Positions 8,782 through 17,364 are shown, numbered from the stretch's first letter. The stretch is DNA of 64,000 bases from Gephyromycinifex aptenodytis (GCF_012277275.1 NZ_CP051155.1:3100001-3164000); one strand, 5' to 3'. Notes: generated from the letters alone by a model not told the origin. Numbers and translations are program-made.

Positions 8782-9932
8782 CCCGCAGGCAGCGCACACC
8801 GCTCACCCCTGCGAACAGGCGCTCGGTGTCTGCCGGACCTGGCCGTAACCCGGCATCGAACACCCAGCGCCAGACCCGCCCGCGGCTCGGTCGCGCCGCT
8901 GGGCGCGACCAGCGGGACCGCTTCGATGAGCGGGCCCGCCCGCTGCCCGGCCGCAAAGTTCTCATGAGCACGATGTGGGGGACCTCTCCGCGCTGGCGCT
9001 CAGAGGTCGACTTCTACGTCACTGAACGATTCGGCACTCTGGGCGACCTGCGCAGGCTGCTACAGCTGGCCCGAGGCAAAGACGGCATCATTCTGTTGGG
9101 TTCGGTGACCCGCCGGCATCGCTACCGGGACTTCGTGTTCGCGGCGCTGCTCAAAGTGCGTCCTGGGCCGCGACCTCGGGTGCTGGTCACCGACGCGACC
9201 TGGCAACCCGGCAGTGGCTGGCTCACCGAGTCCACCGGACTGCCCACTGCATGGTTCGCCCTACCGACCAAGCTCGCGGTACGCCTCATCGACGGGCCGC
9301 ACATGCGCTACGGGGTCCTCAGCAGGCAGGAATGCGCGTCCTTCGCCCAGACATGGGGGGTGGATCCAGACCGGGTGGTCTTCACGCCCTTCCCGGCCAC
9401 GATCGAGCCCGATACCGTCACCACCCGAGGCGATTACCTTTTCGCCGGTGGTGATTCGCTGCGCAACTACGCACTTCTGGAAGCTGCGCTCACACCTGAC
9501 GGTCCACCGGCACGGATTGCTGCCCGGTGGCAGCCCGCCGTCCCCTGGCCCAACATCAGTGCCGGCCCGGTCGGCCACGAGGAGTTCGTGCAGCTGCTGG
9601 CAGGGTGCCGAGCCTCGGTCGTGCCCTTGGTGCGCGGGGTCCGCTCCGCGGGGCAACAGTCGTATCTGAATGCGATGGCGCTGGGCAAACCCGTCATCGT
9701 CACCGAGGCGCCCGGCGTCCGGGACTACATCGAACACGGCGTCACCGGCGTCATCGTGCCCGCCGAGACCGAAGCGTTGCGGGCCGCGATCCGTCACGTC
9801 ATGGACCCCGCCAACGACAACCACTACGCCCGGATGGGGCAACGCGCACGCGACTGGGTGCGCGCGAACGCGACCGCAACCCGCTACAAGGATGAGGTGC
9901 TGCTGGATGCCATCGGCCTACCCCCACGATGA
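8778..9932 (+). CDS. GT-B fold glycosyltransferase (family 1/4-like)
   Basis: The start is GTG 8778 in a GTGA overlap with the previous stop. The first 55 residues are basic and low-complexity; the fold begins near GRKVLMSTMWGT, so a start at ATG 8964 would cut the first strand and looks wrong. The C-terminal half carries the donor-binding GT-B signature (GQQSYLNAMALGKPVIVTEA, then GVRDYIEHGVTGVIVP). The 384-residue enzyme should transfer a nucleotide-activated sugar for the polymer built by this locus. The coupled overlap with the upstream GT2 gene implies co-translation. Confidence 0.8.
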   Translation: MTRRQRTPLTPANRRSVSAGPGRNPASNTQRQTRPRLGRAAGRDQRDRFDERARPLPGRKVLMSTMWGTSPRWRSEVDFYVTERFGTLGDLRRLLQLARGKDGIILLGSVTRRHRYRDFVFAALLKVRPGPRPRVLVTDATWQPGSGWLTESTGLPTAWFALPTKLAVRLIDGPHMRYGVLSRQECASFAQTWGVDPDRVVFTPFPATIEPDTVTTRGDYLFAGGDSLRNYALLEAALTPDGPPARIAARWQPAVPWPNISAGPVGHEEFVQLLAGCRASVVPLVRGVRSAGQQSYLNAMALGKPVIVTEAPGVRDYIEHGVTGVIVPAETEALRAAIRHVMDPANDNHYARMGQRARDWVRANATATRYKDEVLLDAIGLPPR

Positions 9933-10980
9933 CCACACCCCGCACTCGTCGGCGGGCAACACCCGCGGTGCCGCTACGCCCGAGTCGGCTGTGGCCGCTA
10001 CGGGCGGGCGTTTGGGTCAAGTCGCTCACGCTCTCACCGATGCTGTGACGCGGGAACGTCTGGGGTACACCGGCCGGGCGCGCACCTGCCTGCGCGAAGC
10101 CGAGCGCGTGCTGCGGGCCACAACCCATCCGGCTTGTCGGCACGGGGCGATCGTGGTGCCCACCTTCTGGTGGGAGAAGGTGAAGAACTTCGGCGACCTG
10201 CTCACCCCGTACCTGCTTCGCGACTTCGGGATCGTCCCGGCGCTCAGCCCACCGCGACAGGCCCGTCTGGTCGGTGTGGGTTCGTTGATCCAGCACCTGC
10301 CCACGGACTTCGAGGGTGCGTTGTGGGGCAGCGGGCTGGTCGCCGACGAACGCGTCGACCTACCCGGCGCCACCTGTCTGGCGCTGCGGGGGGAGCTGAC
10401 GCGGGACCGGCTGGGAAACCCGCGGGTCTCGGCGTTGGGCGACCCCGGCCTGCTCCTGGGCGCCAAGGTGCGCCGACCCGGTGTCTGTTTCGATGTCGGG
10501 GTGGTGCCGCATTACGTACACGCCGATGATGCCTGGCTGCGCGGCCTCGTCGCGCAATACCCGGGCACGGTGCGGGTCATCGATGTCAAGCAGAGCCCGC
10601 GCGCGGTGGCGCGGGCGGTGGCCAGCTGCCGCACGATCGTGTCGACTTCGCTGCACGGGGTCATCACCGCCGACTCCTTCGGCATCCCCGTCACCTGGGT
10701 GCGGATGCCCCGCGAACTGGCCGGCGGGGACTTCAAGTTCGCCGACCATGAGAGCGTGGTGCGCCCTGCCCGCTCGCGTGGGGTGGAGGCCGCAGAGGTC
10801 GAGTCGCTGCACGAACTGGTTGCGCGAGCGCTCCCGGCCGACAACGCCAAGGTGCAGCGGGCCTGCGCCGATCTGCGCTCTGCGGCGATGCGTATCGAAG
10901 AGGTGGTCCAGCACCGCCAGGTTCGCGCCTGGCAGGTGCCCAGGTACGGGCGCGGTCGGCCGGTGCACAACGTCGTGTGA
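9907..10980 (+). CDS. Polysaccharide pyruvyl transferase family protein
   Basis: The protein has WEKVKNFGDLLTPYLL near the N-terminus, a central Rossmann-like part (VGVGSLIQHLP, WGSGL), and late in the chain the family's SCRTIVSTSLHGVITADSFG segment. Enzymes of this family move pyruvate from phosphoenolpyruvate onto a sugar to form a ketal, adding negative charge to an exopolysaccharide. The start is uncertain: ATG 9907 (AAGGATGAGG upstream, 26-base overlap with the previous gene, 357 residues) or GTG 9991. Its presence implies a pyruvylated, anionic polymer. It ends the plus-strand operon and converges on a GT2 gene. Confidence 0.78.
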   Translation: MPSAYPHDDHTPHSSAGNTRGAATPESAVAATGGRLGQVAHALTDAVTRERLGYTGRARTCLREAERVLRATTHPACRHGAIVVPTFWWEKVKNFGDLLTPYLLRDFGIVPALSPPRQARLVGVGSLIQHLPTDFEGALWGSGLVADERVDLPGATCLALRGELTRDRLGNPRVSALGDPGLLLGAKVRRPGVCFDVGVVPHYVHADDAWLRGLVAQYPGTVRVIDVKQSPRAVARAVASCRTIVSTSLHGVITADSFGIPVTWVRMPRELAGGDFKFADHESVVRPARSRGVEAAEVESLHELVARALPADNAKVQRACADLRSAAMRIEEVVQHRQVRAWQVPRYGRGRPVHNVV

Positions 10981-11018
10981 GTCGCGCTGGGCCGGTGTGA
11001 ACCGTGATGCGAACCTGT

Positions 11019-11930
11019 TCAGCCCTCGGCGTGCCCGCCGCGCGGTAGACGCCCTGCCAGGCCGTTGAGCTGACCCGCCAGGCAGGCCGTGTCCAAGGCA
11101 CTGCGAGCGAGACGGTCAGCGTCTCGGCGTACCAGCCCGGCGGCCACGTTGCGTGTCGTGATCCCCACCCCGCCCAGAACCCGACGGGCCACGGCTGCCG
11201 AGCCGTGGAACTGCCGATCGGTGCGGGCGCTGAGGACGTTACTGCGGAAAGCGCGACGGAAGATCGCCGCGGTGCGCAACCGGTCAGCCGGGGTCGGCTC
11301 GGTCACCTGCGCCTCGTCGCACCAGGCCAGGGTGCCGCCGGCGTGAAGGACCGACTTGAAGAAGTGATAGTCCTCCCCACCGTAGCTACCCAGCTCGATA
11401 GGGAACCACGGGTCACCCAAACGCTCCACGACGCGACGGGATATGGCGATGTTCTGGGCGCCGTTGAGCGCCTCCACCGGGCCGGAGGGGTAGCGCTCGC
11501 GTCCGGAGTAGACACTGTTTCGAGCGAACAGGGATGCCTGAGCTGGGAGCGAGCCGAGCACCGGGCCACCGGTGACGTCCGCTTCCAAGGTGCGAGCAGC
11601 CCCGACGAGGGCCTCGAACCAGCCCGGCTCGACATAACCGTCGTCATCCAGCATGAGCAGCAGCTCCCACTGCGGACGGAGCTGGGTGGCGCAGCGGATC
11701 AGCGCGTTGCGCACCTGAGAGATCCCGCGCTCGGTGACGGGGATGCACACCGTGTTCAAGGAGCTGGCCGCAGCTACTGCCGCAGCCTCGTGCCCGGCGT
11801 CGTTGTCCCCGATGACGATGAGCACGTCGCGGCCCTCGACCTCGGGTCGCAACGAGTCCAAGAGTCGACCCAGCAACTCGGGCCTGCGAAAGGTGGGGAT
11901 GGCGATGACTTCGGGGGAGGGTGTGCTCAT
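11019..11930 (-). CDS. Glycosyltransferase family 2
   Basis: ATG 11930 is chosen because AAGGAAG sits directly upstream and the GT-A fold begins at once (VIAIPTFRRPELLGRLLDSL). The 303-residue enzyme has a GDND donor-site segment, a conserved GISQVRNALI region and the metal motif LLMLDDDGY. It resembles the rhamnosyl/hexosyl GT2 enzymes of cell-surface polysaccharides. It is transcribed alone towards the pyruvyl transferase gene with a 38-base convergent gap. Substrate unknown. Confidence 0.83.
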   Translation of the reverse strand: MSTPSPEVIAIPTFRRPELLGRLLDSLRPEVEGRDVLIVIGDNDAGHEAAAVAAASSLNTVCIPVTERGISQVRNALIRCATQLRPQWELLLMLDDDGYVEPGWFEALVGAARTLEADVTGGPVLGSLPAQASLFARNSVYSGRERYPSGPVEALNGAQNIAISRRVVERLGDPWFPIELGSYGGEDYHFFKSVLHAGGTLAWCDEAQVTEPTPADRLRTAAIFRRAFRSNVLSARTDRQFHGSAAVARRVLGGVGITTRNVAAGLVRRDADRLARSALDTACLAGQLNGLAGRLPRGGHAEG

Positions 11931-12039
11931 AACTTCCTTGCCAGCTAACCGCGGGGGCGATTTCATGGTCGGGTCGGCTACCAAGACAACACATTTCCAG
12001 GACCAACGAGCCCACGCTAATGGCCCCAGCCCCAAGCGC

Positions 12040-12083
12040 AGGTCAGGGACAAGTCAGGGGCAGGTCAAGGTCAGGCAAAGTCG
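12040..12083. repeat. Cluster of short GGTCAGG/AGTCAGG direct repeats
   Basis: Between the GT2 start and the permease stop there are five near copies of a 6-7 base word: AGGTCAGG, AAGTCAGG, AGGTCAAGGTCAGG and AAAGTCGG. The copies are close together and not evenly spaced. The site lies about 110-150 bases upstream of the GT2 ATG on the minus strand, so it could be a regulator-binding region, or simple slippage in non-coding DNA. Confidence 0.35.
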
Positions 12084-12114
12084 GCACGGAGGACGCGTCG
12101 CGCCCCTTCGCGGC

Positions 12115-13563
12115 CTAGCGGTCGCTATCGCGCAGCCGCGCCCGCTCCTGCCAGCCCGACTCACGCGCTGCGGCCTCGGCCTCGAGCAGGTCGGTACCGG
12201 ACAGGTCCACATCGACACCCGCCCGACGCCGAGCAGAGCGCGCCACGGCGTGCGCCAGGTGGTAGCCGATGATCACGGTGAGAGTGCCCAGGGCGATGCC
12301 CGAGAGGGCGAAGTGCTCGGTGAACTGGAAGCTCACGTCGCCCACGCCCATAACGATCCCGGCCGCCAGCGGAACCAGGGTGGCCGAGTTGCCGAACACG
12401 ACATCGTGCTCCACCCAGATCTTGGCGCCGAGCAGGCCGATCATGCCGTACAGCACCACGGTGATCCCGCCGAGGACTCCGCCTGGCACCGCCGAGACGA
12501 TGGCGCCGAACTTGGGGGAGAAGCCGAAAGCGATCGCGGTGAACGCGGCCACCACGTACGCGGCCGTGGAATACACGCGGGTCGCCGCCATCACACCGAT
12601 GTTCTCGGCGTAGGTGGTCGTGGGGGCACCGCCGATGGAGGTGGCCAGCACCGTGGCCAAGCCGTCCGCGCTGACCGCGCGGCCCATCATCGGGTCCAGG
12701 TCGGCTCCGGTCATCTCACCGACAGCCTTGACGTGACCGATGTTCTCGGCGACCAGTGCCACCACGATCGGTAGCACGATCAGGGTGTAGCCGAGGTTGA
12801 ACGTAGGCAGGTGCCATCCGGGCACCTGCGCCGTGGTTGCGGCCGGGAAGCCCAACCAGGGCGCCGCCGCGACGCTGCTCCAGTCGACCCGCAGGTGGGT
12901 GGTGATCTCACCCGCGGCGTCAGCTGCGGTGATCGGGCCCGTTGCCACATCCAGCAGCCAGGAGAGCAGGTAGCCGAAAACAACTGCCGCGAAGATCGAG
13001 ATGCGGGAGAGGAACCCGCGGGAGGCGACGCTGACGATGATCACGAACAGCATCGTGGCCAAGGCCACCCACTCGTCCTGCGGCCAGTACACCTTGGCCA
13101 CGACTGGGGCCAGGTTGAAGCCGATCAGCATGATGACGGCCCCGGTGATCGCCGGAGGCATCAGGCGGTGCATGAAGTCTGCGCCGAGGTAGTGGATGAC
13201 GGTTCCCACCACGAGCAGTGCGACGCCGATGAAGAACAGCGCGCCGGTCTTGTCCGAGGCGCTACCCCCTTGAGCCGCGATCGCCCCGGTCACTCCGACG
13301 AAGGAGGCCGACGAGCCCAGGTAGCTGGGGACACGGCCCGCGGTCAGGAGCAGGAACAGCAACGTGGCCAGGCCCGACATGAGGATGGCCAGCTGCGGGG
13401 AGAGCCCCATGAGCAGGGGAAAGACGAACGTCGCGCCGAACATGGCCACGACATGTTGCATGCCCAGGCCGACGGTGCGGCCCCAGGAAAGTCGTTCATG
13501 CGGGGCGACGACATCGTCCGGGCCGGCGAGCGCACCATCTCGGTGCAGAGTCCACAGTTTCAC
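12115..13563 (-). CDS. Nucleobase:cation symporter-2 (uracil/xanthine permease)
   Basis: The roughly 482-residue protein has about 14 membrane segments and NCS2 motifs: HVVAMFGATFVFPLLMG at the start, GSSASFVGVTGAI in TM3, and ENIGHVKAVGEMTG plus GGAPTTTYAENIGV in the transport core. These are characteristic of UraA-type uracil permeases. I chose GTG 13563 (VKLWTLHRDG) because family members start near that motif; longer starts at 13602 and 13674 are possible. It imports a pyrimidine or purine with protons. It stands between the polysaccharide locus and atpC, divergent from atpC, a place it does not hold in other actinobacteria that I know of. Confidence 0.88.
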   Translation of the reverse strand: MKLWTLHRDGALAGPDDVVAPHERLSWGRTVGLGMQHVVAMFGATFVFPLLMGLSPQLAILMSGLATLLFLLLTAGRVPSYLGSSASFVGVTGAIAAQGGSASDKTGALFFIGVALLVVGTVIHYLGADFMHRLMPPAITGAVIMLIGFNLAPVVAKVYWPQDEWVALATMLFVIIVSVASRGFLSRISIFAAVVFGYLLSWLLDVATGPITAADAAGEITTHLRVDWSSVAAAPWLGFPAATTAQVPGWHLPTFNLGYTLIVLPIVVALVAENIGHVKAVGEMTGADLDPMMGRAVSADGLATVLATSIGGAPTTTYAENIGVMAATRVYSTAAYVVAAFTAIAFGFSPKFGAIVSAVPGGVLGGITVVLYGMIGLLGAKIWVEHDVVFGNSATLVPLAAGIVMGVGDVSFQFTEHFALSGIALGTLTVIIGYHLAHAVARSARRRAGVDVDLSGTDLLEAEAAARESGWQERARLRDSDR

Positions 13564-13672
13564 GAGAGAACAACGTACCGTCGTGCCGGCTCGGGCGTGC
13601 ATCGTGCCCGGCGCAGCCACCCCAGCACGCACGTGAGGACTGGATAAGGTGAACGCGCCCACGCGCTGCGAC

Positions 13673-13687
13673 ACGAGATGGTCTCGT
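13673..13687. promoter_or_regulatory. Inverted repeat ACGAGA-TGG-TCTCGT upstream of atpC
   Basis: A perfect six-base inverted repeat with a three-base centre lies in the gap between the divergent permease and atpC genes, 46 bases before the atpC GTG. A TAGACT -10-like hexamer follows at about 13694. Since atpC here has no upstream atp genes, it needs its own promoter, and this is the only intergenic space for one. Operator function is a guess. Confidence 0.35.
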
Positions 13688-13732
13688 CGCGGGTAGACTC
13701 ACGGCCACACCGCGTCGAATTCGGAGGACATC

Positions 13733-13990
13733 GTGGGTCAACTGCACGTGGAGCTGGTCGCCGCCGACGGCAAGGTCTGGGAGGGCGATGCCTCGCAGGT
13801 GATCGCGCGCGGCGTCGAGGGGGACCTGGGCATTCTTCCCAGGCATGCCCCGCTGATGACGGTGCTGCAACCCGGGCACGTGCGTATCGACGCAGATGGC
13901 GGGCGCCACGACTTCGAAGTGGACGGCGGGTTCCTCACGGTCGACAGCGACAACGTGACCATCGTCTCCGAGACGGCACGCACCTCCTGA
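13733..13990 (+). CDS. atpC: F0F1 ATP synthase epsilon subunit (short form)
   Basis: The 85-residue protein matches the N-terminal beta-sandwich of AtpC (LHVELVAADGKVWEGDASQV, then GDLGILPRHAPLMTVLQPG). The C-terminal two-helix regulatory domain is absent, which from memory is normal for several Micrococcales. It couples F1 rotation and the rotor ring. The start is GTG 13733 with GGAGG six bases upstream. No other atp gene is present: upstream is a divergent permease, so atpC is separated from atpBEFHAGD. Downstream, the DUF2550 gene follows after four bases, which is the usual actinobacterial neighbour. Confidence 0.92.
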   Translation: MGQLHVELVAADGKVWEGDASQVIARGVEGDLGILPRHAPLMTVLQPGHVRIDADGGRHDFEVDGGFLTVDSDNVTIVSETARTS

Positions 13991-13994
13991 CGCG

Positions 13995-14453
13995 ATGCTC
14001 CACGCGGTCGAGATCGCAGCGGGCCTACTGGCCGTCCTCGCTCTCACCGCGCTCGTAACTTTTGTCGCCGTCACCTTCACCCGGCGCCGCCTGATCGCTC
14101 ACGGCGCTGACGTGGTCGTGTGCGGTCTGCGCCCCGATTCGGCTTCGCGCTGGCGGATCGGCCTGCTGCGGCTCTCCTCGGACTCCCTGCAGTGGTACCC
14201 GATGTTGGGTCTGACCCCGAAGACGAGCCAGACCTGGGTGCGCCGCTCGATCGACCTGGGCACGCCGCAACCGCTGGAGCCGGACACCACCCTGTCGGCA
14301 GTGATCGACAAGGTGCTGCGGGTCCCGGTGCGCGGCACCACCCCAGAAGGCGAGGACGTGCCGGCCGAACTAGGGCTGAGCCCCGCGCCGTACACCACCC
14401 TGCGCGCCTGGGTGGAGGCCTGCCCCCCGTCCGGCTGGCCGGTGCAGGCCTGA
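13995..14453 (+). CDS. DUF2550 family membrane-anchored protein
   Basis: The 152-residue protein has a single N-terminal membrane helix (IAAGLLAVLALTALVTFVAV) followed by a soluble domain with RWRIGLLRLSSDSLQWYP, typical of DUF2550 proteins that follow atpC in actinobacteria (Rv1312 in M. tuberculosis, from memory). The function is unknown. The four-base gap from atpC means they share a transcript. The C-terminal half carries PAELGLSPAPYTTLRAWVEA, a conserved-looking region. Confidence 0.82.
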   Translation: MLHAVEIAAGLLAVLALTALVTFVAVTFTRRRLIAHGADVVVCGLRPDSASRWRIGLLRLSSDSLQWYPMLGLTPKTSQTWVRRSIDLGTPQPLEPDTTLSAVIDKVLRVPVRGTTPEGEDVPAELGLSPAPYTTLRAWVEACPPSGWPVQA

Positions 14454-14520
14454 TCACCCGGTCTGCTTCCCCGCCGCAGTCCTGACGTCGCGGGAGGAGG
14501 CAGCCGCGTGATCTACCCGC

Positions 14521-15165
14521 TCAGTTCTTGGGGTTCTCTTCTCTGCCGCCCCCGGGCTGCCACAGCACATCGCCGCCGCGCCCCAGGTTGGCCACTCGCG
14601 CCAGGATGAACAGCAGGTCCGAGAGCCGGTTGAGGTACTTGGCGGTCATCGGATTGACCCCACCGGGGTGCTCCGGGTCGTGCGCGGGGTCCTTGCGCCC
14701 GGGCGCAGCCTCGGTCCCATAGGTCTCGATGGCAGCCCAGGTGGAGCGTTCCGCGCGGCGCACGATCGTGGTGGCCAGGTGCAGGTAGGCCGACCCGGCG
14801 CTCCCGCCCGGCAGGATGAACGAGCGCAGCTTCTCCAGTTCCTCCTGGTAGCGATCGCAGTCGGCCTCGAGCTCCTCGATCCACTGCGGCTGCACCCGCA
14901 GCGGCGGGTACTCGTAGGCATCGGCCAGAGGGTTGCACAGGTCGGCGCCGACATCGAAGAGGTCGTTCTGCACGCGGGTCAGGGTTTTCGCCACGTCGTC
15001 GCGCAGGTCCCCGGCCGCGACAGCGATCCCGATAGCGGCGTTGGCTTCGTTAACGTCGGCGTAAGCCTCCAACCGCGGGTCCACCTTGCTGGTGCGGCTG
15101 AAGTCGCCCAGAGCTGTCGTTCCGTCGTCGCCGGTGCGTGTATAGACGCGGGTGATGTTGACCAT
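14521..15165 (-). CDS. Cob(I)alamin adenosyltransferase (PduO type)
   Basis: The 214-residue enzyme shows the ATP-binding N-terminus of PduO-type adenosyltransferases (RVYTRTGDDGTTALGDFSR), the conserved Asp/Glu helix (DVNEANAAIG), and further on the RAERS and NRLSDLLFILAR segments of the trimer active site. It transfers the adenosyl group of ATP to cob(I)alamin and hands the cofactor to mutases. Two adenosylcobalamin mutases and the MeaB chaperone are encoded in the next 21 kb, one immediately divergent. A C-terminal tail of about 20 residues (GGDVLWQPGGGREENPKN) is extra to the core fold. Confidence 0.93.
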   Translation of the reverse strand: MVNITRVYTRTGDDGTTALGDFSRTSKVDPRLEAYADVNEANAAIGIAVAAGDLRDDVAKTLTRVQNDLFDVGADLCNPLADAYEYPPLRVQPQWIEELEADCDRYQEELEKLRSFILPGGSAGSAYLHLATTIVRRAERSTWAAIETYGTEAAPGRKDPAHDPEHPGGVNPMTAKYLNRLSDLLFILARVANLGRGGDVLWQPGGGREENPKN

Positions 15166-15269
15166 GTGCTGATCGTCTCAGACCCGCCGACTCCAGCGGC
15201 GTTGTGCGGCCCCCGGCGTGCACGAGGCCGGGCTGCCACCCCCTGTGAGGTCAGTCACCCCTTGCGCCC

Positions 15270-15284
15270 CTCACCATGGGTGAG
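15270..15284. promoter_or_regulatory. Palindrome CTCACC-ATG-GGTGAG before the ethylmalonyl-CoA mutase gene
   Basis: A perfect six-base inverted repeat with a three-base spacer lies 24 bases before the mutase ATG, in the 142-base divergent gap shared with the adenosyltransferase gene. There is no purine-rich ribosome-binding site in front of ATG 15308, and a weak -10-like TACCGT lies seven bases upstream of it, so the mRNA may be leaderless with this repeat over the promoter. No cobalamin riboswitch signature was seen. Confidence 0.35.
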
Positions 15285-15307
15285 CAGGCACGGCTACCGT
15301 CCTAGCT

Positions 15308-17347
15308 ATGGGAGAACGCGACAAGCCATGGGTGATGCGGACGTACGCCGGGCACAGCAGCGCAACTGCGAGCAATGCGCTGTACCGGCGCAACCTTGAC
15401 AAGGGTCAGACGGGGTTGTCGGTAGCGTTCGACCTACCGACGCAGACCGGTTACGACCCCGACCATGAGCTTTCGCGCGGGGAGGTCGGCAAGGTAGGGG
15501 TGCCGATCTCGCATATCGGAGACATGAAGAGTCTGTTCGACTCGATCCCGCTGGCGCAGATGAACACCTCGATGACCATCAACGCGACGGCGATGTGGCT
15601 GCTGGCGATGTATGAGGTCACCGCCCGCCAGCAGGCCGAGGCCGCCGGGGAAGACCCGGACGCCGCCGTGCGGGCACTGGCCGGGACCACGCAGAACGAC
15701 ATCATCAAGGAGTATCTGTCGCGGGGGACCCACGTCTTTCCCCCAGCACCGTCGTTGCGCCTGACCAGCGACATGATCGCTTACACGGTCAACAACATCC
15801 CCAAGTGGAACCCCGTCAACATCTGCAGCTACCACCTCCAGGAGGCCGGTGCGACACCGGTGCAAGAGGTGGCCTTCGCGATGGCCACCGCGATCGAGGT
15901 ACTGGACGCGGTACGCGACCGGGGTGAGGTGCCGCCGGAGAAGTTCGGCGACGTCGTTGCCCGGATCAGCTTCTTCGTCAACGCCGGGGTGCGGTTTGTC
16001 GAAGAGATGTGCAAGATGCGCGCCTTCGTGCGCATGTGGGACAAGCTGACCCTCGAACGCTACGGGGTCACCGACACCAAGAGCCGCCGCTTCCGCTACG
16101 GCGTGCAGGTCAACAGCCTGGGCCTGACCGAGACCCAGCCGGAGAACAATGTGCAGCGCATCGTCCTGGAGATGCTGGCGGTCACGCTGAGTAAGGACGC
16201 TCGCGCTCGCGCGGTGCAACTGCCGGCCTGGAACGAGGCGCTCGGCCTGCCTCGGCCGTGGGATCAGCAGTGGAGTCTACGGCTGCAGCAGGTGCTGGCC
16301 TACGAGTCCGACCTGCTCGAATACGAGGACCTCTTCAACGGTTCGGCGGTCGTCGAGGCCAAGGTCAACGAGATCATCGACGGCGCACAGGCCGAGATGG
16401 ACAAGATCTCCGAACTGGGCGGTGCCGTCGCCGCGGTGGAGACCGGATACATGAAGCAGGCCCTGGTCGCCTCGCACTCCGAACGTCGGCAGCGCATCGA
16501 GTCCGGCGAGGACATCATCGTCGGCCTGAACAAGTTCACCAGCACCGAGCCGAGCCCGTTGACGGCAGACCTCGACACGGCCATTCAGACGGTGGATCCC
16601 AACGTCGAAAAGGCCGCCGCGGACGCGGTGCGGACCTGGCGCCAGGAGCGTGACTCTGATCCGGAGAAGAAGGCCGAGGTGCAGGCCGCCATTGAGAGGC
16701 TGAAGTCGGACGCCAGCTTCCCCGACGTAAACCTCGTCGAGGCCTCGCTGCGTTGTGCGCGGGCCGGAGTCACCACCGGGGAGTGGGCGCAGGCGTTGCG
16801 TGATGTGTTCGGTGAGTACCGGGCGCCCACCGGAGTGACCGGTTCGGTCGGCGTGGGCGAGGCGCCCACCGGCAGCAGGCTCGCCCAGGTGCGTGACCGC
16901 GTGCACGCGACCTCCGAGGAACTTGGTCAGCGGCTGCGCTTCCTCGTCGGTAAACCGGGGCTCGATGGGCACAGCAACGGTGCGGAGCAAGTGGCTGTGC
17001 GCGCTCGCGACGTGGGCTTCGAGGTCGTCTACCAGGGCATCCGGCTGACCCCCGCGCAGATCGTCAAGGCGGCTATCGAAGAGGACGTGCACGCGGTCGG
17101 TGTCTCGATCCTGTCCGGTTCGCACATGGAACTGGTGCCCGAGATCCTGGACGGTCTCAAAGCCGCTGGTGGCGGCGATATCCCCGTCATCGTCGGGGGC
17201 ATCATCCCCGAGAGTGACGTCACCCGGTTGCGCGCGCTGGGGGTCTGCGAAGTCTTCACCCCCAAGCACCACGACCTGACCGAATCGATGGGGCACATCG
17301 TCAGCGCGATCCGCAGCCGCCAAGGTTTGGAACCGGACGCGGACTGA
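15308..17347 (+). CDS. ecm: Ethylmalonyl-CoA mutase (MeaA type)
   Basis: This 679-residue adenosylcobalamin mutase starts directly with the barrel (KPWVMRTYAGHSSATASNAL) and lacks the roughly 75-residue leader of methylmalonyl-CoA mutase, as MeaA/Ecm proteins do. Tyr13 and Arg139 align with Tyr89 and Arg207 of methylmalonyl-CoA mutase, so a carboxylated acyl-CoA substrate is expected. The C-terminal B12 domain has DGHSNG (Asp553, His555 as lower cobalt ligand). The reaction is (2R)-ethylmalonyl-CoA to (2S)-methylsuccinyl-CoA in the ethylmalonyl-CoA pathway, or a broader acyl-CoA mutase role. Adenosyltransferase is divergent next door; carboxylase/reductase, epimerase and MeaB lie 10-15 kb away. 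Confidence 0.9.
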   Translation: MGERDKPWVMRTYAGHSSATASNALYRRNLDKGQTGLSVAFDLPTQTGYDPDHELSRGEVGKVGVPISHIGDMKSLFDSIPLAQMNTSMTINATAMWLLAMYEVTARQQAEAAGEDPDAAVRALAGTTQNDIIKEYLSRGTHVFPPAPSLRLTSDMIAYTVNNIPKWNPVNICSYHLQEAGATPVQEVAFAMATAIEVLDAVRDRGEVPPEKFGDVVARISFFVNAGVRFVEEMCKMRAFVRMWDKLTLERYGVTDTKSRRFRYGVQVNSLGLTETQPENNVQRIVLEMLAVTLSKDARARAVQLPAWNEALGLPRPWDQQWSLRLQQVLAYESDLLEYEDLFNGSAVVEAKVNEIIDGAQAEMDKISELGGAVAAVETGYMKQALVASHSERRQRIESGEDIIVGLNKFTSTEPSPLTADLDTAIQTVDPNVEKAAADAVRTWRQERDSDPEKKAEVQAAIERLKSDASFPDVNLVEASLRCARAGVTTGEWAQALRDVFGEYRAPTGVTGSVGVGEAPTGSRLAQVRDRVHATSEELGQRLRFLVGKPGLDGHSNGAEQVAVRARDVGFEVVYQGIRLTPAQIVKAAIEEDVHAVGVSILSGSHMELVPEILDGLKAAGGGDIPVIVGGIIPESDVTRLRALGVCEVFTPKHHDLTESMGHIVSAIRSRQGLEPDAD

Positions 17348-17364
17348 GGCCAGGGCCTCAACCA

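Noticed and set aside
12040-12083. CRISPR array
   Set aside because: The repeated words are 6-8 bases, irregularly spaced and without spacers; no cas genes in the window.
15166-15307. Cobalamin riboswitch before the mutase/adenosyltransferase genes
   Set aside because: I looked for the B12-box and multi-stem layout here and before icmA and saw neither; only a small palindrome is present.
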